A stretch of 64,000 nt of DNA, taken from positions 8,246,001 to 8,310,000 of the forward strand of contig OZ020249.1 of NCBI GenBank assembly GCA_963971285.1, given 5' to 3'. The translations under genes were made by a program, and so were the position numbers. Position 1 is the first letter of the stretch. The number at the start of each line of letters is the position of its first letter. The notes below the pieces were generated by a model. That model was given only the letters and a program-made list of their open reading frames with translations, searched no databases and was not told the origin of the DNA. Of the stretch, positions 30,521-46,000 are shown in pieces. Origin of the DNA: Astropecten irregularis (taxonomy: Eukaryota; Echinodermata; Asteroidea; Paxillosida; Astropectinidae).

Positions 30521-33500
30521 TTAGCCAACAGGCAGTTTTCACCAGGTCCGGACCTGATAGCCAGGGGTCCCGGGTGCGAGACCTGAAACCACATAATTTG
30601 TTTTCCCGACACCAAAAAATCTTATCTGACATCAGACTCTCTTGAAATATATCAAAATTTGGCATTATAATCACGGGTCAAAAAGTTGGAGTTTTCACCA
30701 GGTCCGGACCTGTTAGCCAACAGGCAGTTTTCACCAGGTCCGGACCTGATAGCCAGGGGTCCCGGGTGCGAGACCCGAAACGGCGTAATTTTTTTTCCAG
30801 ACTCCAAAAAATCTAATCTGATATTGGACTCACTTGAAATATATAAAAATTTAGCATTTTCATCACGGGTCAAAAAGTTGGAGTTTTCACCAGGTCCGGA
30901 CCTGATAGCCAGGGGTCCCGGGTGCGAGACCCGAAACGGCATAATTTTTTTTCCCGACACCAAAAAATCTTATCTGACATCAGACTCTTTTGAAAAATAT
31001 CAAAATTTGGCATTATCATCACGGGTCAAAAAGTTGGAGTTTTCACCAGGTCCGGACCTGTTAGCCAACTGGCAGTTTTCACCAGGTCCGGACCTGATAG
31101 CCAGGGGTCCCGGGTGCGAGACCCGAAAACACATAATTTGTTTTCCCGACACCAAAAAATCTTATCTGACATTGGACTCGCTTAAAATATATAAAAATTT
31201 AGCATTTTCATCACGGGTCAAAAAGTTGGAGTTTTCATCAGGTCCGGACCTGATAGCCAGGGGTCCCGGGTGCGAGACCTGAAACGGCATAATTTTTTTT
31301 TCCCGACACCAAATAATCCAATCTAACATCGGACTTGCTTGAAATATATAAAAATTTGGCATTATCATCACGGGTCAAAAAGTTGGAGTTTTCACCAGGT
31401 CCGGACCTGTTAGCCAACAGGCAGTTTTCACCTGGTCCGGACCTGATAGCCAGGGGTCCCGGGTGCGAGACCCGAAACGGCATAATTTTGTTTCCAGACT
31501 CCAAAAAATCTAATCTGATATAGGACTCGCTTGAAATATATAAAAATTTAGCATTTTCATCACGGGTCAAAAAGTAGGAGTTTTCACCAGGTCCGGACCT
31601 GTTAGCCAATGGGCAGTTTTCACCAGGTCCGGACCTGATAGCCAGGGGTCCCGAGTGTGAGACCTGAAACGGCGTAATTTTTTTTCCAGACTCCAAAAAA
31701 TCTAATCTGATATTGGACTCGCTTGAAATATATAAAAATTTAGCATTTTCATCACGGGTCAAAAAGTTGGAGTTTTCACCAGGTCCGGACCTGATAGCCA
31801 GGGGTCCCGGGTGCGAGACCCGAAACGGCGTAATTTTTTTTCCAGACTCCAAAAAATCTAATCTGATATTGGACTCGCTTGAAATATATAAAAATTTAGC
31901 ATTTTCATCACGGGTCAAAAAGTTGGAGTTTTCACCAGGTCCAGACCTGATAGCCAGGGGTCCCGGGTGCGAGACCCCAAACGGCGTAATTTTTTTTCCA
32001 GACTCCAAAAAATCTAATCTGATATTGGACTCGCTTGAAATATATAAAAATTTAGCATTTTCATCACGGGTCAAAAAGTTGGAGTTTTCACCAGGTCCGG
32101 ACCTGTTAGCCAACAGGCAGTTTTCACCAGGTCCGGACCTGATAGCCAGGGGTCCCGGGTGCGAGACCTGAAACCACATAATTTGTTTTCCCGACACCAA
32201 AAAATCTTATCTGACATCAGACTCTCTTGAAATATATCAAAATTTGGCATTATAATCACGGGTCAAAAAGTTGGAGTTTTCACCAGGTCCGGACCTGATA
32301 GCCAGGGGTCCCGGGTGCGAGACCCGAAACGGCATAATTTTGTTTCCAGACTCCAAAAAATCTAATCTGATATAGGACTCGCTTGAAATATATAACAATT
32401 TAGCATTTTCATCACGGGTCAAAAAGTAGGAGTTTTCATCAGGCTCGGACCTGATAGCCAGGGGTCCCGGGTGCGAGACCTGAAACGGCATAATTTTTTT
32501 TTCCCGACACCAAATAATCCAATCTAACATCGGACTTGCTTGAAATATATAAAAATTTGGCATTATCATCACGGGTCAAAAAGTTGGAGTTTTCACCAGG
32601 TCCGGACCTGTTAGCCAACAGGCAGTTTTCACCTGGTCCGGACCTGATAGCCAGGGGTCCCGGGTGCGAGACCCAAAACGGCATAATTTTGTTTCCAGAC
32701 TCCAAAAAATCTAATCTGATATAGGACTCGCTTGAAATATATAAAAATTTAGCATTTTCATCACGGGTCAAAAAGTAGGAGTTTTCACCAGGTCCGGACC
32801 TGTTAGCCAATGGGCAGTTTTCACCAGGTCCGGACCTGATAGCCAGGGGTCCCGAGTGTGAGACCTGAAACGGCGTAATTTTTTTTCCAGACTCCAAAAA
32901 ATCTAATCTGATATTGGACTCGCTTGAAATATATAAAAATTTAGCATTTTCATCACGGGTCAAAAAGTTGGAGTTTTCACCAGGTCCGGACCTGATAGCC
33001 AGGGGTCCCGGGTGCGAGACCCCAAACGGCGTAATTTTTTTTCCAGACTCCAAAAAATCTAATCTGATATTGGACTCGCTTGAAATATATAAAAATTTAG
33101 CATTTTCATCACGGGTCAAAAAGTTGGAGTTTTCACCAGGTCCGGACCTGTTAGCCAACAGGCAGTTTTCACCAGGTCCGGACCTGATAGCCAGGGGTCC
33201 CGGGTGCGAGACCTGAAACCACATAATTTGTTTTCCCGACACCAAAAAATCTTATCTGACATCAGACTCTCTTGAAATATATCAAAATTTGGCATTATAA
33301 TCACGGGTCAAAAAGTTGGAGTTTTCACCAGGTCCGGACCTGTTAGCCAACAGGCAGTTTTCACCTGGTCCGGACCTGATAGCCAGGGGTCCCGGGTGCG
33401 AGACCCGAAACGGCATAATTTTGTTTCCAGACTCCAAAAAATCTAATCTGATATAGGACTCGCTTGAAATATATAAAAATTTAGCATTTTCATCACGGGT

Positions 33501-34239
33501 CAAAAAGTAGGAGTTTTCACCAGGTCCGGACCTGTTAGCCAATGGGCAGTTTTCACCAGGTCCGGACCTGAAAGCCAGGGGTCCCGAGTGTGAGACCTGA
33601 AACGGCGTAATTTTTTTTCCAGACTCCAAAAAATCTAATCTGATATTGGACTCGCTTGAAATATATAAAAATTTAGCATTTTCATCACGGGTCAAAAAGT
33701 TGGAGTTTTCACCAGGTCCGTACCTGTTAGCCAACAGGCAGTTTTCACCAGGTCCGGACCTGATAGCCAGGGGTCCCGGGTGCGAGACCCGAAACCACAT
33801 AATTTGTTTTCCCGACACCAAAAAATCTTATCTGACATCAGACTCTCTTGAAATATATCAATCTTTGGCATTATCATGACGGGTCAAAAAGTTGGAGTTT
33901 TCACCAGGTCCGGACCTGTTAGCCAATGGGCAGTTTTCACCAGGTCCGGACCTGATAGCCAGGGGTCCCGAGTGCGAGACCTGAAACGGCGTAATTTTTT
34001 TTCCAGACTCCAAAAAATCTAATCTGATATTGGACTCGCTTAAAATATATAAAAATTTAGCATTTTCATCACGGGTCAAAAAGTTGGAGTTTTCACCAGG
34101 TCCGGACCTGTTAGCCAACAGGCAGTTTTCACCAGGTCCGGACCTGATAGCCAGGGGTCCCGGGTGCGAGACCCGAAACCACATAATTTGTTTTCCCGAC
34201 ACCAAAAAATCTTATCTGACATCAGACTCTCTTGAAATA

Positions 34240-37200
34240 TATCAAAATTTGGCATTATAATCACGGGTCAAAAAGTTGGAGTTTTCACCAGGTCCGGACC
34301 TGTTAGCCAACAGGCAGTTTTCACCAGGTCCGGACCCGATAGCCAGGGGTCCCGGGTGCGAGACCCGAAACGGCGTAATTTTTTTTCCAGACTCCAAAAA
34401 ATCTAATCTGATATTGGACTCACTTGAAATATATAAAAATTTAGCATTTTCATCACGGGTCAAAAAGTTGGAGTTTTCACCAGGTCCGGACCTGTTAGCC
34501 AACTGGCAGTTTTCACCAGGTCCGGACCTGATAGCCAGGGGTCCCGGGTGCGAGACCCGAAAACACATAATTTGTTTTCCCGACACCAAAAAATCTTATC
34601 TGACATCAGACTCTCTTGAAATATATTAATCTTTGGCATTATCATGACGGGTCAAAAAGTTGGAGTTTTCACCAGGTCCGGACCTGTTAGCAATGTGCAG
34701 TTTTCACCAGGTCCGGACCTGATAGCCAGGGGTCCCGAGTGCGAGACCTGAAACGGCGTAATTTTTTTTCCAGACTCCAAAAAATCTAATCTGACATTGG
34801 ACTCGCTTAAAATATATAAAAATTTAGCATTTTCATCACGGGTCAAAAAGTTGGAGTTTTCATCAGATCCGGACCTGATAGCCAGGGGTCCCGGGTGCGA
34901 GACCTGAAACGGCATAATTTTTTTTTCCCGACACCAAATAATCCAATCTAACATCGGACTTGCTTGAAATATATAAAAATTTGGCATTATCATCACGGGT
35001 CAAAAAGTTGGAGTTTTCACCAGGTCCGGACCTGTTAGCCAACAGGCAGTTTTCACCTGGTCCGGACCTGATAGCCAGGGGTCCCGGGTGCGAGACCCGA
35101 AACGGCATAATTTTTTTTCCCGACACCAAAAAATCTTATCTGACATCAGACTCTTTTGAAAAATATCAAAATTTGGCATTATCATCACGGGTCAAAAAGT
35201 TGGAGTTTTCACCAGGTCCGGACCTGTTAGCCAACAGGCAGTTTTCACCAGGTCCGGACCTGATAGCCAGGGGTCCCGGGTGCGAGACCCGAAACCACAT
35301 AATTTGTTTTCCCGACACCAAAAAATCTTATCTGACATCAGACTCTCTTGAAATATATCAATCTTTGGCATTATCATGACGGGTCAAAAAGTTGGAGTTT
35401 TCACCAGGTCCGGACCTGTTAGCCAATGGGCAGTTTTCACCAGGTCCGGACCTGATAGCCAGGGGTCCCGAGTGCGAGACCTGAAACGGCGTAATTTTTT
35501 TTCCAGACTCCAAAAAATCTAATCTGATATTGGACTCGCTTAAAATATATAAAAATTTAGCATTTTCATCACGGGTCAAAAAGTAGGAGTTTTCACCAGG
35601 TCCGGACCTGTTAGCCAATGGGCAGTTTTCACCAGGTCCGGACCTGATAGCCAGGGGTCCCGAGTGCGAGACCTGAAACGGCGTAATTTTTTTTCCAGAC
35701 TCCAAAAAATCTAATCTGATATTGGACTCGCTTGAAATATATAAAAATTTAGCATTTTCATCACGGGTCAAAAAGTTGGAGTTTTCACCAGGTCCGGACC
35801 TGATAGCCAGGGGTCCCGGGTGCGAGACCCGAAACGACGTAATTTTTTTTACAGACTCCAAAAAATCTAATCTGATATTGGACTCGCTTGAAATATATAA
35901 AAATTTAGCATTTTCATCACGGGTCAAAAAGTTGGAGTTTTCACCAGGTCCGGACCTGATAGCCAGGGGTCCCGGGTGCGAGACCCGAAACGGCATAATT
36001 TTTTTTCCAGACTCCAAAAAATCTAATCTGATATTGGACTCGCTTAAAATATATAAAAATTTAGCATTTTCATCACGGGTCAAAAAGTTGGAGTTTTCAT
36101 CAGGTTCGGACCTGATAGCCAGGGGTCCCGGGTGCGAGACCTGAAACGGCATAATTTTTTTTTCCCGACACCAAATAATCCAATCTAACATCGGACTTGC
36201 TTGAAATATATAAAAATTTGGCATTATCATCACGGGTCAAAAAGTTGGAGTTTTCACCAGGTCCGGACCTGTTAGCCAACAGGCAGTTTTCACCTGGTCC
36301 GGACCTGATAGCCAGGGGTCCCGGGTGCGAGACCCGAAACGGCATAATTTTGTTTCCAGACTCCAAAAAATCTAATCTGATATAGGACTCGCTTGAAATA
36401 TATAAAAATTTAGCATTTTCATCACGGGTCAAAAAGTAGGAGTTTTCACCAGGTCCGGACCTGTTAGCCAATGGGCAGTTTTCACCAGGTCCGGACCTGA
36501 TAGCCAGGGGTCCCGAGTGTGAGACCTGAAAGGGCGTAATTTTTTTTCCAGACTCCAAAAAATCTAATCTGATATTGGACTCGCTTGAAATATATAAAAA
36601 TTTAGCATTTTCATCACGGGTCAAAAAGTTGGAGTTTTCACCAGGTCCGGACCTGTTAGCCAACAGGCAGTTTTCACCAGGTCCGGACCTGATAGCCAGG
36701 GGTCCCGGGTGCGAGACCTGAAACCACATAATTTGTTTTCCCGACACCAAAAAATCTTATCTGACATCAGACTCTCTTGAAATATATCAAAATTTGGCAT
36801 TATAATCACGGGTCAAAAAGTTGGAGTTTTCACCAGGTCCGGACCTGTTAGCCAACAGGCAGTTTTCACCAGGTCCGGACCTGATAGCCAGGGGTCCCGG
36901 GTGCGAGACCCGAAACGGCGTAATTTTTTTTCCAGACTCCAAAAAATCTAATCTGATATTGGACTCGCTTGAAATATATAAAAATTTAGCATTTTCATCA
37001 CGGGTCAAAAAGTTGGAGTTTTCACCAGGTCCGGACCTGATAGCCAGGGGTCCCGGGTGCGAGACCCGAAACGACGTAATTTTTTTTACAGACTCCAAAA
37101 AATCTAATCTGATATTGGACTCGCTTGAAATATATAAAAATTTAGCATTTTCATCACGGGTCAAAAAGTTGGAGTTTTCACCAGGTCCGGACCTGATAGC

Positions 37201-40200
37201 CAGGGGTCCCGGGTGCGAGACCCGAAACGGCATAATTTTTTTTCCAGACTCCAAAAAATCTAATCTGATATTGGACTCGCTTAAAATATATAAAAATTTA
37301 GCATTTTCATCACGGGTCAAAAAGTTGGAGTTTTCATCAGGTTCGGACCTGATAGCCAGGGGTCCCGGGTGCGAGACCTGAAACGGCATAATTTTTTTTT
37401 CCCGACACCAAATAATCCAATCTAACATCGGACTTGCTTGAAATATATAAAAATTTGGCATTATCATCACGGGTCAAAAAGTTGGAGTTTTCACCAGGTC
37501 CGGACCTGTTAGCCAACAGGCAGTTTTCACCTGGTCCGGACCTGATAGCCAGGGGTCCCGGGTGCGAGACCCGAAACGGCATAATTTTGTTTCCAGACTC
37601 CAAAAAATCTAATCTGATATAGGACTCGCTTGAAATATATAAAAATTTAGCATTTTCATCACGGGTCAAAAAGTAGGAGTTTTCACCAGGTCCGGACCTG
37701 TTAGCCAATGGGCAGTTTTCACCAGGTCCGGACCTGATAGCCAGGGGTCCCGAGTGTGAGACCTGAAACGGCGTAATTTTTTTTCCAGACTCCAAAAAAT
37801 CTAATCTGATATTGGACTCGCTTGAAATATATAAAAATTTAGCATTTTCATCACGGGTCAAAAAGTTGGAGTTTTCACCAGGTCCGGACCTGTTAGCCAA
37901 CAGGCAGTTTTCACCAGGTCCGGACCTGATAGCCAGGGGTCCCGGGTGCGAGACCTGAAACCACATAATTTGTTTTCCCGACACCAAAAAATCTTATCTG
38001 ACATCAGACTCTCTTGAAATATATCAAAATTTGGCATTATAATCACGGGTCAAAAAGTTGGAGTTTTCACCAGGTCCGGACCTGTTAGCCAACAGGCAGT
38101 TTTCACCTGGTCCGGACCTGATAGCCAGGGGTCCCGGGTGCGAGACCCGAAACGGCATAATTTTGTTTCCAGACTCCAAAAAATCTAATCTGATATAGGA
38201 CTCGCTTGAAATATATAAAAATTTAGCATTTTCATCACGGGTCAAAAAGTAGGAGTTTTCACCAGGTCCGGACCTGTTAGCCAGGGGTCCCGGGTGCGAG
38301 ACCCGAAACGACGTAATTTTTTTTACAGACTCCAAAAAATCTAATCTGATATTGGACTCGCTTGAAATATATAAAAATTTAGCATTTTCATCACGGGTCA
38401 AAAAGTTGGAGTTTTCACCAGGTCCGGACCTGATAGCCAGGGGTCCCGGGTGCGAGACCCGAAACGGCATAATTTTTTTTCCAGACTCCAAAAAATCTAA
38501 TCTGATATTGGACTCGCTTAAAATATATAAAAATTTAGCATTTTCATCACGGGTCAAAAAGTTGGAGTTTTCATCAGGTTCGGACCTGATAGCCAGGGGT
38601 CCCGGGTGCGAGACCTGAAACGGCATAATTTTTTTTTCCCGACACCAAATAATCCAATCTAACATCGGACTTGCTTGAAATATATAAAAATTTGGCATTA
38701 TCATCACGGGTCAAAAAGTTGGAGTTTTCACCAGGTCCGGACCTGTTAGCCAACAGGCAGTTTTCACCTGGTCCGGACCTGATAGCCAGGGGTCCCGGGT
38801 GCGAGACCCGAAACGGCATAATTTTGTTTCCAGACTCCAAAAAATCTAATCTGATATAGGACTCGCTTGAAATATATAAAAATTTAGCATTTTCATCACG
38901 GGTCAAAAAGTAGGAGTTTTCACCAGGTCCGGACCTGTTAGCCAATGGGCAGTTTTCACCAGGTCCGGACCTGATAGCCAGGGGTCCCGAGTGTGAGACC
39001 TGAAAGGGCGTAATTTTTTTTCCAGACTCCAAAAAATCTAATCTGATATTGGACTCGCTTGAAATATATAAAAATTTAGCATTTTCATCACGGGTCAAAA
39101 AGTTGGAGTTTTCACCAGGTCCGGACCTGTTAGCCAACAGGCAGTTTTCACCAGGTCCGGACCTGATAGCCAGGGGTCCCGGGTGCGAGACCTGAAACCA
39201 CATAATTTGTTTTCCCGACACCAAAAAATCTTATCTGACATCAGACTCTCTTGAAATATATCAAAATTTGGCATTATAATCACGGGTCAAAAAGTTGGAG
39301 TTTTCACCAGGTCCGGACCTGTTAGCCAACAGGCAGTTTTCACCAGGTCCGGACCTGATAGCCAGGGGTCCCGGGTGCGAGACCCGAAACGGCGTAATTT
39401 TTTTTCCAGACTCCAAAAAATCTAATCTGATATTGGACTCACTTGAAATATATAAAAATTTAGCATTTTCATCACGGGTCAAAAAGTTGGAGTTTTCACC
39501 AGGTCCGGACCTGTTAGCCAACTGGCAGTTTTCACCAGGTCCGGACCTGATAGCCAGGGGTCCCGGGTGCGAGACCCGAAAACACATAATTTGTTTTCCC
39601 GACACCAAAAAATCTTATCTGACATCAGACTCTCTTGAAATATATTAATCTTTGGCATTATCATGACGGGTCAAAAAGTTGGAGTTTTCACCAGGTCCGG
39701 ACCTGTTAGCAATGTGCAGTTTTCACCAGGTCCGGACCTGATAGCCAGGGGTCCCGAGTGCGAGACCTGAAACGGCGTAATTTTTTTTCCAGACTCCAAA
39801 AAATCTAATCTGACATTGGACTCGCTTAAAATATATAAAAATTTAGCATTTTCATCACGGGTCAAAAAGTTGGAGTTTTCATCAGATCCGGACCTGATAG
39901 CCAGGGGTCCCGGGTGCGAGACCTGAAACGGCATAATTTTTTTTTCCCGACACCAAATAATCCAATCTAACATCGGACTTGCTTGAAATATATAAAAATT
40001 TGGCATTATCATCACGGGTCAAAAAGTTGGAGTTTTCACCAGGTCCGGACCTGTTAGCCAACAGGCAGTTTTCACCTGGTCCGGACCTGATAGCCAGGGG
40101 TCCCGGGTGCGAGACCCGAAACGGCATAATTTTTTTTCCCGACACCAAAAAATCTTATCTGACATCAGACTCTTTTGAAAAATATCAAAATTTGGCATTA

Positions 40201-43070
40201 TCATCACGGGTCAAAAAGTTGGAGTTTTCACCAGGTCCGGACCTGTTAGCCAACAGGCAGTTTTCACCAGGTCCGGACCTGATAGCCAGGGGTCCCGGGT
40301 GCGAGACCCGAAACCACATAATTTGTTTTCCCGACACCAAAAAATCTTATCTGACATCAGACTCTCTTGAAATATATCAATCTTTGGCATTATCATGACG
40401 GGTCAAAAAGTTGGAGTTTTCACCAGGTCCGGACCTGTTAGCCAATGGGCAGTTTTCACCAGGTCCGGACCTGATAGCCAGGGGTCCCGAGTGCGAGACC
40501 TGAAACGGCGTAATTTTTTTTCCAGACTCCAAAAAATCTAATCTGATATTGGACTCGCTTAAAATATATAAAAATTTAGCATTTTCATCACGGGTCAAAA
40601 AGTAGGAGTTTTCACCAGGTCCGGACCTGTTAGCCAATGGGCAGTTTTCACCAGGTCCGGACCTGATAGCCAGGGGTCCCGAGTGCGAGACCTGAAACGG
40701 CGTAATTTTTTTTCCAGACTCCAAAAAATCTAATCTGATATTGGACTCGCTTGAAATATATAAAAATTTAGCATTTTCATCACGGGTCAAAAAGTTGGAG
40801 TTTTCACCAGGTCCGGACCTGATAGCCAGGGGTCCCGGGTGCGAGACCCGAAACGACGTAATTTTTTTTACAGACTCCAAAAAATCTAATCTGATATTGG
40901 ACTCGCTTGAAATATATAAAAATTTAGCATTTTCATCACGGGTCAAAAAGTTGGAGTTTTCACCAGGTCCGGACCTGATAGCCAGGGGTCCCGGGTGCGA
41001 GACCCGAAACGGCATAATTTTTTTTCCAGACTCCAAAAAATCTAATCTGATATTGGACTCGCTTAAAATATATAAAAATTTAGCATTTTCATCACGGGTC
41101 AAAAAGTTGGAGTTTTCACCAGGTCCGGACCTGATAGCCAGGGGTCCCGGGTGCGAGACCTGAAACGGCATAATTTTTTTTTCCCGACACCAAATAATCC
41201 AATCTAACATCGGACTTGCTTGAAATATATAAAAATTTGGCATTATCATCACGGGTCAAAAAGTTGGAGTTTTCACCAGGTCCGGACCTGTTAGCCAACA
41301 GGCAGTTTTCACCTGGTCCGGACCTGATAGCCAGGGGTCCCGGGTGCGAGACCCGAAACGGCATAATTTTGTTTCCAGACTCCAAAAAATCTAATCTGAT
41401 ATAGGACTCGCTTGAAATATATAAAAATTTAGCATTTTCATCACGGGTCAAAAAGTAGGAGTTTTCACCAGGTCCGGACCTGTTAGCCAATGGGCAGTTT
41501 TCACCAGGTCCGGACCTGATAGCCAGGGGTCCCGAGTGTGAGACCTGAAAGGGCGTAATTTTTTTTCCAGACTCCAAAAAATCTAATCTGATATTGGACT
41601 CGCTTGAAATATATAAAAATTTAGCATTTTCATCACGGGTCAAAAAGTTGGAGTTTTCACCAGGTCCGGACCTGTTAGCCAACAGGCAGTTTTCACCAGG
41701 TCCGGACCTGATAGCCAGGGGTCCCGGGTGCGAGACCTGAAACCACATAATTTGTTTTCCCGACACCAAAAAATCTTATCTGACATCAGACTCTCTTGAA
41801 ATATATCAAAATTTGGCATTATAATCACGGGTCAAAAAGTTGGAGTTTTCACCAGGTCCGGACCTGTTAGCCAACAGGCAGTTTTCACCAGGTCCGGACC
41901 TGATAGCCAGGGGTCCCGGGTGCGAGACCCGAAACGGCGTAATTTTTTTTCCAGACTCCAAAAAATCTAATCTGATATTGGACTCGCTTGAAATATATAA
42001 AAATTTAGCATTTTCATCACGGGTCAAAAAGTTGGAGTTTTCACCAGGTCCGGACCTGATAGCCAGGGGTCCCGGGTGCGAGACCCGAAACGACGTAATT
42101 TTTTTTACAGACTCCAAAAAATCTAATCTGATATTGGACTCGCTTGAAATATATAAAAATTTAGCATTTTCATCACGGGTCAAAAAGTTGGAGTTTTCAC
42201 CAGGTCCGGACCTGATAGCCAGGGGTCCCGGGTGCGAGACCCGAAACGGCATAATTTTTTTTCCAGACTCCAAAAAATCTAATCTGATATTGGACTCGCT
42301 TAAAATATATAAAAATTTAGCATTTTCATCACGGGTCAAAAAGTTGGAGTTTTCATCAGGTTCGGACCTGATAGCCAGGGGTCCCGGGTGCGAGACCTGA
42401 AACGGCATAATTTTTTTTTCCCGACACCAAATAATCCAATCTAACATCGGACTTGCTTGAAATATATAAAAATTTGGCATTATCATCACGGGTCAAAAAG
42501 TTGGAGTTTTCACCAGGTCCGGACCTGTTAGCCAACAGGCAGTTTTCACCTGGTCCGGACCTGATAGCCAGGGGTCCCGGGTGCGAGACCCGAAACGGCA
42601 TAATTTTGTTTCCAGACTCCAAAAAATCTAATCTGATATAGGACTCGCTTGAAATATATAAAAATTTAGCATTTTCATCACGGGTCAAAAAGTAGGAGTT
42701 TTCACCAGGTCCGGACCTGTTAGCCAATGGGCAGTTTTCACCAGGTCCGGACCTGATAGCCAGGGGTCCCGAGTGTGAGACCTGAAACGGCGTAATTTTT
42801 TTTCCAGACTCCAAAAAATCTAATCTGATATTGGACTCGCTTGAAATATATAAAAATTTAGCATTTTCATCACGGGTCAAAAAGTTGGAGTTTTCACCAG
42901 GTCCGGACCTGTTAGCCAACAGGCAGTTTTCACCAGGTCCGGACCTGATAGCCAGGGGTCCCGGGTGCGAGACCTGAAACCACATAATTTGTTTTCCCGA
43001 CACCAAAAAATCTTATCTGACATCAGACTCTCTTGAAATATATCAAAATTTGGCATTATAATCACGGGTC
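34240..43070. repeat. Higher-order units of 1237 bp inside a 5019-bp duplication
   Basis: The CAAATAATCC marker lies at 36172, 37409 and 38646, exactly 1237 bp apart, and again at about 41191 and 42428. Markers at 34935 and 39954 differ by 5019 bp, and about 3.8 kb of variant order is kept at that offset. A 1237-bp unit equals seven monomers (three short, four long) plus one base. Confidence 0.85.
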
Positions 43071-46000
43071 AAAAAGTTGGAGTTTTCACCAGGTCCGGAC
43101 CTGTTAGCCAACAGGCAGTTTTCACCAGGTCCGGACCTGATAGCCAGGGGTCCCGGGTGCGAGACCCGAAACGGCGTAATTTTTTTTCCAGACTCCAAAA
43201 AATCTAATCTGATATTGGACTCGCTTGAAATATATAAAAATTTAGCATTTTCATCACGGGTCAAAAAGTTGGAGTTTTCACCAGGTCCGGACCTGTTAGC
43301 CAACAGGCAGTTTTCACCAGGTCCGGACCTGATAGCCAGGGGTCCCGGGTGCGAGACCCGAAACCACATAATTTGTTTTCCCGACACCAAAAAATCTTAT
43401 CTGACATCAGACTCTCTTGAAATATATCAATCTTTGGCATTATCATGACGGGTCAAAAAGTTGGAGTTTTCACCAGGTCCGGACCTGTTAGCCAATGGGC
43501 AGTTTTCACCAGGTCCGGACCTGATAGCCAGGGGTCCCGAGTGCGAGACCTGAAACGGCGTAATTTTTTTTCCAGACTCCAAAAAATCTAATCTGATATT
43601 GGACTCGCTTAAAATATATAAAAATTTAGCATTTTCATCACGGCTCAAAAAGTAGGAGTTTTCACCAGGTCCGGACCTGTTAGCCAATGGGCAGTTTTCA
43701 CCAGGTCCGGACCTGATAGCCAGGGGTCCCGAGTGTGAGACCTGAAACGGCGTAATTTTTTTTCCAGACTCCAAAAAATCTAATCTGATATTGGACTCGC
43801 TTGAAATATATAAAAATTTAGCATTTTCATCACGGGTCAAAAAGTTGGAGTTTTCACCAGGTCCGGACCTGTTAGCCAACAGGCAGTTTTCACCAGGTCC
43901 GGACCTGATAGCCAGGGGTCCCGGGTGCGAGACCTGAAACCACATAATTTGTTTTCCCGACACCAAAAAATCTTATCTGACATCAGACTCTCTTGAAATA
44001 TATCAAAATTTAGCATTTTCATCACGGGTCAAAAAGTTGGAGTTTTCACTAGGTCCGGACCTGATAGCCAGGGGTCCCGGGTGCGAGACCTGAAACGGCA
44101 TAATTTTTTTTTCCCGACACCAAATAATCCAATCTAACATCGGACTTGCTTGAAATATATAAAAATTTGGCATTATAATCACGGGTCAAAAAGTTGGAGT
44201 TTTCACCAGGTCCGGACCTGTTAGCCAACAGGCAGTTTTCACCAGGTCCGGACCTGATAGCCAGGGGTCCCGGGTGCGAGACCCGAAACGGCGTAATTTT
44301 TTTTGCAGACTCCAACAAATCTAATCTGATATTGGACTCACTTGAAATATATAAAAATTTAGCATTTTCATCACGGGTCAAAAAGTTGGAGTTTTCACCA
44401 GGTCCGGACCTGATAGCCAGGGGTCCCGGGTGCGAGACCCGAAACGGCATAATTTTTTTTCCCGACACCAAAAAATCTTATCTGACATCAGACTCTTTTG
44501 AAAAATATCAAAATTTGGCATTATCATCACGGGTCAAAAAGTTGGAGTTTTCACCAGGTTCGGACCTGTTAGCCAACTGGCAGTTTTCACCAGGTCCGGA
44601 CCTGATAGCCAGGGGTCCCGGGTGCGAGACCCAAAAACACATAATTTTTTTTCCTGACACCAAAAAATCTTATCTGACATCAGACTCTCTTGAAATATAT
44701 CAATCTTTGGCATTATCATGACGGGTCAAAAAGTTGGAGTTTTCACCAGGTCCGGACCTGTTAGCCAATGGGCAGTTTTCACCAGGTCCGGACCTGATAG
44801 CCAGGGGTCCCGGGTGCGAGACCTGAAACGGCGTAATTTTTTTTCCAGACTCCAAAAAATCTAATCTGATATTGGACTCGCTTAAAATATATAAAAATTT
44901 AGCATTTTCATCACGGGTCAAAAAGTTGGAGTTTTCATCAGGGTCGGACCTGATAGCCAGGGGTCCCGGGTGCGAGACCTGAAACGGCATAATTTTTTTT
45001 TCCCGACACCAAATAATCCAATCTAACATCGGACTTGCTTGAAATATATAAAAATTTGGCATTATCATCACGGGTCAAAAAGTTGGAGTTTTCATCAGGT
45101 CCGGACCTGTTAGCCAACAGGCAGTTTTCACCTGGTCCGGACCTGATAGCCAGGGGTCCCGGGTGCGAGACCCGAAACGGCATAATTTTGTTTCCAGACT
45201 CCAAAAAATCTAATCTGATATTGGACTCGCTTGAAATATATAAAAATTTAGCATTTTCATCACGGGTCAAAAAGTTGGAGTTTTCACCAGGTCCGGACCT
45301 GATAGCCAGGGGTCCCGGGTGCGAGACCCGAAACGGCATAATTTTTTTTCCAGACTCCAAAAAATCTAATCTGATATTGGACTCGCTTAAAATATATAAA
45401 AATTTAGCATTTTCATCACGGGTCAAAAAGTTGGAGTTTTCACCAGGTCCGGACCTGATAGCCAGGGGTCCCGGGTGCGAGACCCGAAACGGCATAATTT
45501 TTTTTCCCGACACCAAAAAATCTTATCTGACATCAGACTCTTTTGAAAAATATCAAAATTTGGCATTATCATCACGGGTCAAAAAGTTGGAGTTTTCACC
45601 AGGTTCGGACCTGTTAGCCAACTGGCAGTTTTCACCAGGTCCGGACCTGATAGCCAGGGGTCCCGGGTGCGAGACCCGAAACCACATAATTTGTTTTCCC
45701 GACACCAAAAAATCTTATCTGACATCAGACTCTCTTGAAATATATCAATCTTTGGCATTATCATGACGGGTCAAAAAGTTGGAGTTTTCACCAGGTCCGG
45801 ACCTGTTAGCCAATGGGCAGTTTTCACCAGGTCCAGACCTGATAGCCAGGGGTCCCGAGTGCGAGACCTGAAACGGCGTAATTTTTTTTCCAGACTCCAA
45901 AAAATCTAATCTGATATTGGACTCGCTTAAAATATATAAAAATTTAGCATTTTCATCACGGCTCAAAAAGTAGGAGTTTTCACCAGGTCCGGACCTGTTA